A DNA stretch of 36,264 nucleotides, from positions 1 through 36,264 of the forward strand of contig CAIULL010000059.1 in assembly GCA_903899985.1 (NCBI GenBank), given 5' to 3'. Of the stretch, positions 24,824 to 33,495 are shown piece by piece (the stretch's first letter is position 1; each line of letters opens with the position of its first letter). The notes beneath the pieces are model-generated. The model did not search any database. It was not told the DNA's origin and saw only the letters and a program-made list of their open reading frames with translations. This DNA comes from an uncultured Schlesneria sp. GTDB taxonomy: Bacteria > Planctomycetota > Planctomycetia > Planctomycetales > Planctomycetaceae. The position numbers and the translations under genes are program-made.

Positions 24824-26689
24824 TCACTTCGATTGAAAATATTCCCCGACCATCCAGTCAATCAGGTGCTTAAGCTCCTTGTCACTGAGCTTCGATTCGA
24901 ACGTGGGCATTAGATTTCGTTCGGGCCCATAAAACGATTCGTGACCTGGATTCTTCACAAAATCAGTCAACCATTGTCGACTCGCATAACCTGTCAACGT
25001 CGGGTAGCCAGGTCCGGCACCGTCCCCCAGGGATTCCGAACCGTCAGCCAACCTTAAGGCATGACAGTCAGAACAATTCGCGGTGAAAAAACCACTCGCA
25101 AGTTTCCCTGTTTTGAAGATCTCTTTTCCGGCTGTCACCAGCACCGGATCGAACGGTTGCATCTCTTTCCGACCCCCTTGCGACACCAGAAATTCCACAA
25201 GGCTTTGCAATGAAACGACGTTTTCCGATTTCTTAAGAGTTTCGGCATTCTCTTTGACCCATCCGGCCATTTCGCCATCCAGGAATTTCTCGCCCTTTTC
25301 GCCAGCGTTCTTGAGTGGCTCGAAGGTCGAATGGTAGTTCGTAAGAACGTTCGTAATCCACTCGCGCGAGCCGAATTGACCAAGGTCTGCAGCGGTTGCT
25401 GGCTCTTCGACTTTGACCTTATGACCACTCTCTTCGACTTCTTTCATCCTGACTTGGTCCAGCCCGTTGTGACCGTTGTATCGATGGCAACTGGCACAAT
25501 GGCGGGCGAAAAGTTTCGGTCCTTGAATCCTCGCATCTTCTTTCAGCAGACTTAGTGCACCCGTCGGCGGGATACCGAATTCTTTTGCCAATTCTGCCGC
25601 GCGATGACCTTCAAATTCAGCCGCTTTTACGGCCGCTTGATAATTCTTGTCAGCAGCGTCTTCCTTCAGAGCAATCGCCGTCAGGAAGCTCGCTCCTGCG
25701 AGGAGCGCAAACGTAAAGGCGATGTTGAAACGATGACCCAGTTTCCAATGCCCGATAAATGGCATCAGTGCAATCACCCCCATGATCGCACCAGGGACGT
25801 AAAGCGCTCCAAACGCCAGTCCTAGCTTGTCGACTTCTTCGATCTTCAAGAATCGGAAGAGGAACAGAAAGTACCATTCAGGTCGTGCCGCAGAGTATGC
25901 TTCAGAAGGATCTGCCGGTCCGGTCAGTTCGGCTCCCTTCCAAACTGTGAAAAACAAAATCGTCGCCAGCACACCAAGACACGCGATCGCATCCATCAAG
26001 ACTTGATCCGGCCAGAATGATCCGGCTGGCTTGGTTTCATCAGATTTGGAAACCGTAATTCCGTGTCGACGAAACACGTAAATGTGCAGCGCAAGAAATC
26101 CCACCAGCAACGCCGGAAAAACACCTGCGTGCAATGCAAAAAACCGAGTCAGCGTGTGGTGTCCGTATGAGGTTCCCCCCTGCGCGATTTGTTGCAGTTG
26201 CGGGCCAATCACCGGCGTCACACCGACGATGTTCGTTGCAACCTTCGTGGCGTAATATCCCTTTTGATCCCAGGGAAGCAGATACCCCGTCAGCGATAAA
26301 CCGAGCACGATCTGCATTAACACCAGACCCAGCCAGAAATTGACCTCGCGCGGCGCACGATACGCGCCTGCGATAACCACCTGCATGAAATGCAGGCCCA
26401 AAAGAATCATCATTGCCTGCGCAGCAAAATGATGGATACCGCGTACCAGCCATCCGTACGACATCACGTTCTGAATGTAGTACACGCTTTCCCACGCAGT
26501 CAGCGTACTGGGACTATAGGCACTCCAGAGAAAGAACCCGGTGATAACTTGCACGGCGAAAACAAACGTCAGTGTACTGCCCCAGACATACTTCCATTTC
26601 GCTCCACCGGGAATCGGCTCGTTCAACGCCTCGTGCATCAGAGTTCGGTAGCCGGTTCGATGGTCCAGCCAATTCAATAATCCGTTCAT
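24824..26689 (-). CDS. Cytochrome b fused to two cytochrome c domains
   Basis: A 621-residue subunit of a bc-type quinol oxidising complex. ATG 26689 overlaps the Rieske stop by 1 nt and has AGGGGG at spacing 7, so this start is preferred over the longer frame. The N-terminal part has haem b ligands with H-x13-H (IHHFAAQAMMILLGLH) and H-x14-H (LHAGVFPALLVGFLALH), the latter as in b6-type proteins. The PEWYFLFLFR Qo-site motif follows in the subunit IV-like half. The C-terminal part carries two haem c sites, C398-A-S-C401-H402 and C539-S-D-C542-H543, on what would be the outer face. It thus replaces a separate cytochrome c1. Forms an operon with the Rieske gene. Confidence 0.92.
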   Translation of the reverse strand: MNGLLNWLDHRTGYRTLMHEALNEPIPGGAKWKYVWGSTLTFVFAVQVITGFFLWSAYSPSTLTAWESVYYIQNVMSYGWLVRGIHHFAAQAMMILLGLHFMQVVIAGAYRAPREVNFWLGLVLMQIVLGLSLTGYLLPWDQKGYYATKVATNIVGVTPVIGPQLQQIAQGGTSYGHHTLTRFFALHAGVFPALLVGFLALHIYVFRRHGITVSKSDETKPAGSFWPDQVLMDAIACLGVLATILFFTVWKGAELTGPADPSEAYSAARPEWYFLFLFRFLKIEEVDKLGLAFGALYVPGAIMGVIALMPFIGHWKLGHRFNIAFTFALLAGASFLTAIALKEDAADKNYQAAVKAAEFEGHRAAELAKEFGIPPTGALSLLKEDARIQGPKLFARHCASCHRYNGHNGLDQVRMKEVEESGHKVKVEEPATAADLGQFGSREWITNVLTNYHSTFEPLKNAGEKGEKFLDGEMAGWVKENAETLKKSENVVSLQSLVEFLVSQGGRKEMQPFDPVLVTAGKEIFKTGKLASGFFTANCSDCHALRLADGSESLGDGAGPGYPTLTGYASRQWLTDFVKNPGHESFYGPERNLMPTFESKLSDKELKHLIDWMVGEYFQSK

Positions 26690-27306
26690 CAAACAGCCCC
26701 CTTCTTTTCGACACCGCATTGAAAGTCCTGGTATTTAATCCAAACCTTTCCGTCAGGGTCTGTCTTCGATTCCAAAGTATCGAGCTTTCTCGGGGGTATC
26801 TTGTTCATTGGTTCCCCATCCAGTTGAAAAGCACTGGCGTGACAAGGACACAAAAATGTTTTACTCGCTTCCTGGTAATCCACTTTGCAGCCGAGGTGCG
26901 GACATGTGTCATTGAATGCGACAATCTGGTTACCAGGGAGTTTGCGCAGATAGACGGTCCCGATCGACTGGTCTTTGAATTCATTCCAGGCGTCAACCTT
27001 GTCAGCACGAAGTACGAATCGCAGCGGGGTTCCGTCTTCAGGAAGATCACTGAGATTTGTCACCGCCAGAAATCCATCAGCATCCCCCCCTTTGAACGGA
27101 GCACGTCGCCTGAGGAGCGGGTCCATAAAGAATGCTAACCCTGAAAAAAGCGGAGTCAGAGTAATCAGTCCGCCGATCACAATTGAACCGGCTGCGGCCA
27201 GAAAGCTTCGTCGAGGAGCTGTCTTATCGGTCGGAAAAGACGAAGAAGGTTCCACTAGCGGGTTCTCCGAAGATGGTTTTTGTTGTGAGTTTTTTCGTAA
27301 TCGCAT
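26689..27306 (-). CDS. Rieske iron-sulfur protein of bc complex
   Basis: A 205-residue membrane-anchored Rieske protein. The N-terminus carries a twin-arginine-like PRRSFLAAAG at 31-40 followed by a membrane helix (about 41-62). The 2Fe-2S ligands are C135 and H137 (CPHLGC) and C153 and H156 (CPCH); C140 and C155 would form the disulfide. The protein would shuttle between the quinol site of the cytochrome b and the first haem c of the fused subunit next door. ATG 27306 lacks a strong ribosome binding site. It is the first gene of the two-gene unit and the next gene overlaps it by 1 nt. Confidence 0.93.
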   Translation of the reverse strand: MRLRKNSQQKPSSENPLVEPSSSFPTDKTAPRRSFLAAAGSIVIGGLITLTPLFSGLAFFMDPLLRRRAPFKGGDADGFLAVTNLSDLPEDGTPLRFVLRADKVDAWNEFKDQSIGTVYLRKLPGNQIVAFNDTCPHLGCKVDYQEASKTFLCPCHASAFQLDGEPMNKIPPRKLDTLESKTDPDGKVWIKYQDFQCGVEKKGAV

Positions 27307-27541
27307 TCGTCGCCGTCTGCTTACGAAGTATCCAGGCAGGGCGGATAGTCAGGATTCATGGGCAGGAACGAACTCGGGCTGTCACTCAAGCATCATCGCA
27401 AGTCATACAGACTTTCCAAGTGTGAAGGGACGTTTTCAGGATGTCTCTGTGAAATTCTGAAGTCGTTTTTTCATTTCGCGCACGCAGCATCAAGATAATC
27501 AATAACTTCTTTCAGGACCAACGACAGCGATTTTAGGGGGC

Positions 27542-28825
27542 TCATGTTTCAATCGATGAAACCGCCGTCACCATCTTCGGAAGAATACCCGCCTGTTCAT
27601 AGATCGGACGAACGAGTTTCCGCAGGAGCGGAAGCTTCAGACCGAACAAGAGCGCGGCAACGATACAGATTGTCCCCGCAACCCGGACGGAAGCGGGTGC
27701 CCCGATCTGAGACGCCAGACTTCCACCCATCAGGCTGCCAAGCGGGGCGACACCTGTGAACGACATGGCATAGAGACTCATCACCCGTCCACGCTTGTCT
27801 TCTTCAGTGATTGTTTGAATCAATGTATTCACGGCTGCCGTGTGCAACATCATGCAAAAGCCCGAAACGATCAGAATCGGTAATGAGACCCACAATTGCG
27901 ACGAAAAAGAGAACGCGATTTGACTGACACCGAAAAACCCGGCTGCCAGGAAAATCAGACGCCCAAGCCCGAGGACCGATTTTCTTGAAGCAAGGTAGAG
28001 CGCCGCACCCAACGCCCCAATTCCGCTCGCACTCATTAGCAATCCCTGGGTATGCGCATCTCCCTTTAAAATGTCTTTCGCGAAAACGGGTATCAAGACA
28101 CTCGTTGACATCGCCATGAAACTGATGACCGAAAGCAACATCAGTAGCACGCGAAGTGGTACAAAACCAAGTGCGTATGCGAACCCCTCTCGCAGTCGCT
28201 CGAGGACCTTTCCTCGCGGTGGACTTACGCGAACGGGCAGGTCTCGCATGCTTAACAGCGCCAGAAGTACCGCAACGTAACTGATCGCGTTGACGAGAAA
28301 ACAGGCCGACTCGCCCCATGCAGTAATGATTAATCCCGCAATCGACGGTCCGACCAGTCGAGCTCCATTAAAAATCGACGAATTGAGTGCGATTGCGTTT
28401 CCAAGATGTTCGCGGTCAGGAACCATCTCCACCAGAAACGATTGCCGTAACGGCACATCGAACGCATTAATCAGACCGAGAAAGAACCCTAAACCGACCA
28501 GCTTCCAGACGATCTCACCGCTCGAGTTCACCACAATCAGAACCAGCAACGCCTGCGTCATTGCCAGAAATTGCGTGACAATAATCGCCCGATGTCGATT
28601 CCAGCGATCGGCAACGACCCCCGCCAGTGGCGATACAAAAAGACTGGGAATCTGGCTGGAGAAAGCGATCAACCCCAGCAAAAACGGAGATGCTGTCAGT
28701 CGATAAAGCAGCCACGCCATCGCGACTTGCTGCATCCAGGTTCCGACCAGAGAGATCCCCTGTCCGAGCAAGAACAGTCGATAATTTCGGTGAACCAGCG
28801 CTCGACCTAACGATTCAACAACCAT
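27542..28825 (-). CDS. MFS transporter (EntS/MFS_3-like)
   Basis: A 427-residue inner-membrane transporter of about twelve helices. The conserved start RNYRLFLLGQGISLVGTWMQ, the motif GVVADRWNRHRAIIVTQ after TM2 and GRVMSLYAMSFTGVAPLGSLMGG in the second half match the MFS_3/EntS-like drug or siderophore exporter group. The frame is open to TTG 28858; ATG 28825, with GGAAG at spacing 8, is preferred, and ATG 28840 is also possible. It follows no obvious partner; the Rieske gene starts 235 bp downstream on the same strand. Substrate unknown. Confidence 0.85.
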   Translation of the reverse strand: MVVESLGRALVHRNYRLFLLGQGISLVGTWMQQVAMAWLLYRLTASPFLLGLIAFSSQIPSLFVSPLAGVVADRWNRHRAIIVTQFLAMTQALLVLIVVNSSGEIVWKLVGLGFFLGLINAFDVPLRQSFLVEMVPDREHLGNAIALNSSIFNGARLVGPSIAGLIITAWGESACFLVNAISYVAVLLALLSMRDLPVRVSPPRGKVLERLREGFAYALGFVPLRVLLMLLSVISFMAMSTSVLIPVFAKDILKGDAHTQGLLMSASGIGALGAALYLASRKSVLGLGRLIFLAAGFFGVSQIAFSFSSQLWVSLPILIVSGFCMMLHTAAVNTLIQTITEEDKRGRVMSLYAMSFTGVAPLGSLMGGSLASQIGAPASVRVAGTICIVAALLFGLKLPLLRKLVRPIYEQAGILPKMVTAVSSIET

Positions 28826-29178
28826 CAAACTTTCTTCCATGAATCGAGTAGTGGTCAACGATCACATCAACGGAGGTTAGCACGAGTATTGTTATTTGTC
28901 CTTCGAAACATCGCTGCGATGACATGCTCGGCTAAACAACAAGGAAAATTGTTTTTGCTGATCGAAACGGAAAACATGCTGCATTTAGGGCAGTAACCCC
29001 CGTGGTTTTCACCGTCCTGATTGTACAGGACTTGGAAATTGCCTCTTGATTCGATGATATTTGGCTTGCGAAATGGTCGCGGGCTGATGACACTGTTTAG
29101 CGTTGTCAACCAGTTTGCGCTGAGCTCCGTACTGGTTCCCTAACGATCGTCGAGCAAGGGACGGTCAGGAGTTTTCTG
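28826..29178. other. Divergent spacer with GTCCTG hairpin
   Basis: 353 bp between the MFS transporter and methionine aminopeptidase, transcribed away from each other. No gene is supported; an 80-codon frame on the minus strand has no ribosome binding site. A hairpin GTCCTG-ATTGTA-CAGGAC (29014-29031) is the only distinct structure and may be an operator or a repeat. Promoters for both genes should lie here but no clear -35/-10 pair was found. Confidence 0.45.
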
Positions 29179-30006
29179 TTGAATATCATGAACGTACTGC
29201 GACGCAAACCTCATTCGAAGTGTCCCCTGTATTTGAGCGAAGAAGAGCGCGAAGGACTGCGCGCGGCAGGTCGCTTCAATGCGCAACTGATGGACCACGT
29301 CCGTCCGATCGTCAAGGCGGGTATTACAACGCTGGAACTCGACAAAATCGTGTACGATTACACGATGGACCATGGCCATATCCCCGCCTGTCTCGGTTAC
29401 AAGTCCTATCCCAACAGCCTGTGTACCAGCGTCAATGAAGTCGTCTGCCACGGCATTCCCAACAAAATGCCTTTGCGTGACGGCGATATTGTCAACGTCG
29501 ACTTGACGACCATCGTCGATGGTTGGCATGGTGATTCGTCCGAGACTTTCCTGATCGGTAATGTTTCCGCCGAAGCACGCCGTCTGGTTCAGGCAACGTT
29601 CGAGGCGTTGTATATTGGCATTCACGCGATTCAGCCGTTCGGAAAAATCAGCGATATCGGTCGGGCGATCGAACGATTCGCCAGGACACAGGGTCTTTCC
29701 GTCGTTCAGGAATACCAGGGACACGGCGTGGGACGTGAATTCCACCAGGAACCGGGAGTCCCCCACTATGTTCCCAAAACAGGTGCTGCCCAGGTTGTGA
29801 TCGAGCCGGGAATGTGTTTCACGGTCGAGCCGATGCTCAACATCGGAACCTGGCGCACAATGCTCGACACTCGCGATAAATGGACTGTCCGCACAATGGA
29901 TCTGTCCCTGTCAGCTCAATTCGAGCACACCATCTTGATCACCGAAACAGGTCCCGAAATCCTGACCCTCACCAAGAACGGACCTCAGTTCGGACATCGG
30001 TTCTAA
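29179..30006 (+). CDS. map: Type I methionine aminopeptidase
   Basis: A 275-residue enzyme that removes the N-terminal Met from new proteins. Metal ligands are D108 (VNVD), D119 (HGDS), H182 (GHGVG), E217 (VEPM) and E249 (FEHT); H91 (CHGIP) and H189 (EFHQEP) are the active-site histidines. AGGAG (29167-29171) lies 7 nt before TTG 29179, whereas ATG 29188 would be 16 nt away, so the TTG is the likely start. The catalytic domain is preceded by a short N-terminal extension (about 18 residues) with [14 protein letters not shown]. The gene stands alone; it is not next to secY or infA as in many bacteria, at least on this side. Confidence 0.93.
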   Translation: MNIMNVLRRKPHSKCPLYLSEEEREGLRAAGRFNAQLMDHVRPIVKAGITTLELDKIVYDYTMDHGHIPACLGYKSYPNSLCTSVNEVVCHGIPNKMPLRDGDIVNVDLTTIVDGWHGDSSETFLIGNVSAEARRLVQATFEALYIGIHAIQPFGKISDIGRAIERFARTQGLSVVQEYQGHGVGREFHQEPGVPHYVPKTGAAQVVIEPGMCFTVEPMLNIGTWRTMLDTRDKWTVRTMDLSLSAQFEHTILITETGPEILTLTKNGPQFGHRF

Positions 30007-30085
30007 ATCGCGGATATCGGTAAGCCAGTTGCCGCAGCGCCGTGAATGATTTTTCCTTAGCCTTAACCTTCATTTTCATGTGCCT

Positions 30086-30183
30086 CTGCTTCGGAGTCTT
30101 TCGGAGAAGCAGTGTCTTGAAATCGAAGCTCAATGCGTTGCTTGGCACTGCTTTACGTAAGACCGTCAAGCAGTGGCACGGTC
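30086..30183. repeat. Hairpins in the convergent map / membrane-protein spacer
   Basis: CTGCTTC (30086-30092) pairs with GAAGCAG (30106-30112). CACTGCTT (30146-30153) pairs with AAGCAGTG (30168-30175), and GACCGT (30161-30166) could instead pair with ACGGTC (30178-30183), so the last two stems exclude each other. TAAGACCGT and GTGGCAC are shared with the nested repeat at 2497-2594. The position between convergent genes suits bidirectional termination. Confidence 0.55.
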
Positions 30184-30263
30184 TGACGTGGAACCCCTGT
30201 TTTCCTCACGACAAATCCTTCACGCCTTTGCAGTTCCCGGCTGTATTCAAGATTATACCGGTA

Positions 30264-32243
30264 TCAATCAACATCTCGTTTCGGCAATTCATAGATATCG
30301 ATCTTCTCGATTTCGTCACTGGCAACGTGAGCCCAGCGAAACCGGGTCTGCGGTTGATTCCAGACATCGTCGCGAGTTCCAAACGAACGCTTCATCACGA
30401 CGTAACGGGCATCACTTTCGTTAAGCCGTTTCAAGCCCGGATTGTCAGGGCCGTAACGTGAGAACTTCGGTTCATCCTTGTCACTCGCTGCCGGATTGAG
30501 TGGTTTTTCAAACTGAGCCAATCCGTCCCTCAACTGGTTGTAAGAAGCAGGGAAGAAACCAGAATACCCGTTCAGCAATGGTCGCCCGTGAAATGTCCCC
30601 CAGTACATCCATAGCGTCGTCTCTTCATAGTCGGTTACTTGATATCCGAGCGGGAACGGCAGGCAGGCAACACCGGCATTCGAATCAGCATTGTCACGCA
30701 GCCATGTCACCCACACAGGAAGTCCATGTCTTGAAGGAAGCTCAAACAGTCGCGTCCTCGGAGGTACAGCCTCGATAGAGATCAACGTGCTTGCCAGGAT
30801 AAGCGGTATCAACAGCTGCAAATGAAGCCTTTCCTCGGGCTTGATGTCGAAGAGTAATCGGATGAACGGCGACCGCCGCCAAAGTGTTGGGTTGCTCGCA
30901 ACCGAATCGCTCGAAAACCATCTTTTCGAATTCAAAAGATCCAACGCTTCAACACTCAACCAGACTGCGGCAAGCTGAACGAACATCGCAAACCGAAATG
31001 GACTGCGTATTAATGAGAACCCAGGGACATATTTCTGCAATAACTCGTAAGGACAAACAGTCCCGATCAGCGGAGCTTGAGCCGAGATTCGAATCGTAGG
31101 CCCCAGGGAAAGCCCAAACGCCATCAGTCCGAAAGCGAGAACAAATAATCCCCATCGACGCCGTCGAGGTGTGAACATCGTCGCGACAAAACCGAGCGGA
31201 ACAAGGAGCAACTTCAGTCCCCCACCACCCAATGTCCAGACGTTATCCCGATCGGCTTCCGGGAATTCCAGCCATGGTGTGAACGTGGTCCAGGGTGTAT
31301 CAGCGTGGTCCCGCCAATGAGCCGACAGTCCATAAATCAAATCCTGGGTTCGATCCGTCTGCCAATCGTGTTCGTGAGACAACGAGCGTTGTAACCAGGC
31401 AAACGGGCCAATCATCACCGCAGCAATCAGCGCCGCCAAAACAATATTCAGCCAGAACACAGATGTAAAAAGACGCCGATTCCAAAGGAATACGGAACAC
31501 GGCAGTATCAAAAGTGTCTGAAATAAACCCCAATAATTGCAAAGCCAGTAAGTCAGCCCGTAAGCAAGGCCAATTCGAATTCCGATCATGGATTTTGAAA
31601 ACAAACCCCTCGAATCCGACTTCGTCTTCGACGGTGAATCTTCATTCTGTTCATCGGAATCAACCGATGGACTTCGCGTCCTTCCGCTTCCAAACAGGTC
31701 AAGGACGGCGTGAAGAGTCCAATGGAAGCCAAATATTGTGGTCAGTTGCACAACGCCAAACTGCCAGATCACGAACGGAAGGATCTGTGACATGAAGCTA
31801 CCGCAAAATGCCAGCCAGTGAATGTGCCCGAGTCGACGTAACAGCCGATGAGCACTGAATCCGTTAAGGGCAATAATCAGCAGCTGATAAACGTTGTACG
31901 CCAACCCGCGGTTGTCCGTCAGCCAGACAATCGGTGCAACGATCATTGACGCTGGCTGTGCTTCGGAAAAAACAAATGTCTTTGAAGTTGGACAAAAAAT
32001 CGGGGAATTCCAATATCCTCGAAATCCGTGCGCAAGACGGTCGGTATTCCACCAGACCGTCCACAGATTCAGCATCGGCACGGTGATCGGCTCTTCGTGT
32101 CCGTAGGAAATGTGCGTCGTCAGCGAACCGACAAGCGGCCAATTGATGACCATCGATAATACGCAATAAAGAGCGAACCAACGCCAGCCACCGAGGCGAC
32201 TCTCGTTCAAGGATATTTCATTCGGAAGTTCAGCTGTCGGCAT
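30264..32243 (-). CDS. Large polytopic membrane protein (GT-C-like)
   Basis: A 659-residue protein with about ten to twelve hydrophobic segments in the N-terminal two thirds and a soluble C-terminal domain of about 150 residues. ATG 32243 begins the frame; no ribosome binding site stands out. The first loop has HEEPITVPMLNLWTVWWNTD and WNSPIFCP, a layout like lipid-linked glycosyltransferases of the GT-C fold. HGRPLLNGYSGFFPASY in the C-terminal part is a motif I have seen in uncharacterised membrane proteins of similar size. A low-complexity Ser/Asp/Lys insert (about 190-215) lies in one loop. Function and substrate are not known. It is convergent with map. Confidence 0.75.
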   Translation of the reverse strand: MPTAELPNEISLNESRLGGWRWFALYCVLSMVINWPLVGSLTTHISYGHEEPITVPMLNLWTVWWNTDRLAHGFRGYWNSPIFCPTSKTFVFSEAQPASMIVAPIVWLTDNRGLAYNVYQLLIIALNGFSAHRLLRRLGHIHWLAFCGSFMSQILPFVIWQFGVVQLTTIFGFHWTLHAVLDLFGSGRTRSPSVDSDEQNEDSPSKTKSDSRGLFSKSMIGIRIGLAYGLTYWLCNYWGLFQTLLILPCSVFLWNRRLFTSVFWLNIVLAALIAAVMIGPFAWLQRSLSHEHDWQTDRTQDLIYGLSAHWRDHADTPWTTFTPWLEFPEADRDNVWTLGGGGLKLLLVPLGFVATMFTPRRRRWGLFVLAFGLMAFGLSLGPTIRISAQAPLIGTVCPYELLQKYVPGFSLIRSPFRFAMFVQLAAVWLSVEALDLLNSKRWFSSDSVASNPTLWRRSPFIRLLFDIKPEERLHLQLLIPLILASTLISIEAVPPRTRLFELPSRHGLPVWVTWLRDNADSNAGVACLPFPLGYQVTDYEETTLWMYWGTFHGRPLLNGYSGFFPASYNQLRDGLAQFEKPLNPAASDKDEPKFSRYGPDNPGLKRLNESDARYVVMKRSFGTRDDVWNQPQTRFRWAHVASDEIEKIDIYELPKRDVD

Positions 32244-32433
32244 GTCCCATTCCTAGCCCGTCAGGGTATAATTATTTGAATGATCGAGAAAGGGACTGCC
32301 GTAGCCCAGACACGTTGAGCCCTGCAAACGTATGCAAATCGGCTGACAGAAAAACAAATCGACGGTAACCTTAACAAAGCAGACGACATCGAAAATGATG
32401 TTGATCTTTACGTGATGGAAGGGAGAATCTTCG

Positions 32434-33051
32434 ATGCTGATGAATTCCTGGTATTGTTCGAAGCAAACATGGTTCGTCGTGGTTGCAGCAGGTTTGTTGA
32501 GCGTGACGTTGAGCGGCGCCAACGGGGCACCACCGCAAACCGGGAAAAACCCCTCGAAAACCCCTGCTGCCGCTCCTGATAAAAAGGACAAAAGTGTGGC
32601 CGATAGTTCCGAAGATACAACGCCGGAAGCGTCTAAGGCTCCCACCGAGTACAACGTTCTGACTCGGGAGGAACAACATGTCATCCTGCGAAAAGGAACC
32701 GAACGTCCCTTTATCGGTGAATACACCGATAAGAAAGACCCCGGTACTTATGTCTGCCGTCGCTGCAATGCGCCGCTTTATAATTCGAAAGACAAGTTTT
32801 CGAGTCACTGCGGCTGGCCAAGCTTTGACGACGAAATTCCCAAAGCGGTCAAAAAAGTTCCCGATGCCGACGGCGAACGGATCGAAATCGTCTGCAAGAA
32901 CTGCGGAGGCCATTTGGGTCACGTCTTCACCGGGGAAGGGTATACCAAGAAGAATACCCGGCACTGCGTGAATTCGTTGTCGATGAAATTCTATCCCGAG
33001 GGAGCCAAAATTCCCCCGACGGTCATCAAGAAGCCGACCGAAACGAAATAA
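32434..33051 (+). CDS. msrB: Exported methionine sulfoxide reductase B
   Basis: A 205-residue enzyme that reduces methionine-(R)-sulfoxide in proteins. ATG 32434 has GGAAGGGAG (32417-32425) at spacing 8. Residues about 10-31 form a signal peptide ending GANGA, followed by a Pro/Lys/Ser linker (to about 70) and the MsrB domain. The zinc site is C108/C111 and C154/C157, C126 lies in the HCGWPSFD motif, and C178 in RHCVNS is the catalytic cysteine. The enzyme should act outside the cytoplasm. The FmdB-like gene follows after 32 bp and is probably co-transcribed. Confidence 0.92.
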   Translation: MLMNSWYCSKQTWFVVVAAGLLSVTLSGANGAPPQTGKNPSKTPAAAPDKKDKSVADSSEDTTPEASKAPTEYNVLTREEQHVILRKGTERPFIGEYTDKKDPGTYVCRRCNAPLYNSKDKFSSHCGWPSFDDEIPKAVKKVPDADGERIEIVCKNCGGHLGHVFTGEGYTKKNTRHCVNSLSMKFYPEGAKIPPTVIKKPTETK

Positions 33052-33083
33052 CTCGCATCCGATCGCGATGCAAAGGAACGGAA

Positions 33084-33380
33084 ATGCCATTGTACGAGTA
33101 CGCCGTCGTGAATGAAGATGGGTCACACGGCGAAGTGTTTGAGGTTTTACAGAAGATTGGCGAACCGGCGCTCACTGTCCATCCCGAAAATGGACGACCC
33201 GTCGAACGCCTGATTTCTATCGCCAGCGTTCCACGTCCGGCAGGCGGGCCGATCAAGGGGGATATCAGCAACCGCAGCCTCGAAAAACTCGGCTTCACAA
33301 AATATCAGAAGTCCTCGACGGGAAAGTATGAAAAAGTTCTCGGCGACGGACCCGATTTGATCAAACGGGATGACGTTTAA
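33084..33380 (+). CDS. FmdB-like small protein lacking zinc cysteines
   Basis: A 98-residue protein starting at ATG 33084, with AAAGGAA just upstream. The N-terminus MPLYEY and the later GEVFEVLQKIGEPAL and RLIS match the FmdB regulatory zinc-ribbon pattern, but where the family has two CxxC pairs this protein has AVVNED and HPENG, with no cysteine at all. It therefore keeps the FmdB frame without the metal site. The C-terminal half (GPIKGDISNRSLEKLGFTKY) is not a known domain. It is downstream of msrB by 32 bp and followed by terminator-like hairpins. Function unknown. Confidence 0.75.
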   Translation: MPLYEYAVVNEDGSHGEVFEVLQKIGEPALTVHPENGRPVERLISIASVPRPAGGPIKGDISNRSLEKLGFTKYQKSSTGKYEKVLGDGPDLIKRDDV

Positions 33381-33390
33381 TCAAACCGTA

Positions 33391-33409
33391 GCACGGCTTC
33401 AGCCCGTGC
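33391..33409 (+). terminator. GCACGG/CCGTGC hairpin after fmdB-like gene
   Basis: GCACGGCT (33391-33398), TC, AGCCCGTGC (33401-33409), with one bulged base. It begins 10 bp after the stop. No T-run follows, so it may be one element of a double terminator with 33442-33470. Confidence 0.4.
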
Positions 33410-33441
33410 GCTTCAACACAATAACCCGTCGTCACAACATA

Positions 33442-33470
33442 CGAAGTGGAGGCCGAAAGCCTCCACTTCG
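33442..33470. terminator. Strong hairpin between convergent genes
   Basis: CGAAGTGGAGGC (33442-33453), loop CGAAA, GCCTCCACTTCG (33459-33470): a perfect 12-bp stem. It lies between the fmdB-like gene and the end of the di-heme cytochrome gene, so it could serve both directions. A shorter relative (GGAGGCT/AGCCTCC) is at 4358-4374. Confidence 0.6.
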
Positions 33471-33495
33471 AGAACATGACAACCTCTCCTCGCGT

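Noticed and set aside
28867-29109. An 80-codon minus-strand frame with a CPKC motif
   Set aside because: One CxxC pair only, no ribosome binding site, and it covers the GTCCTG hairpin in a divergent promoter region.
32267-32272. TATAAT as a promoter for msrB
   Set aside because: No -35 element at a suitable distance, and it lies about 160 bp before the start codon.
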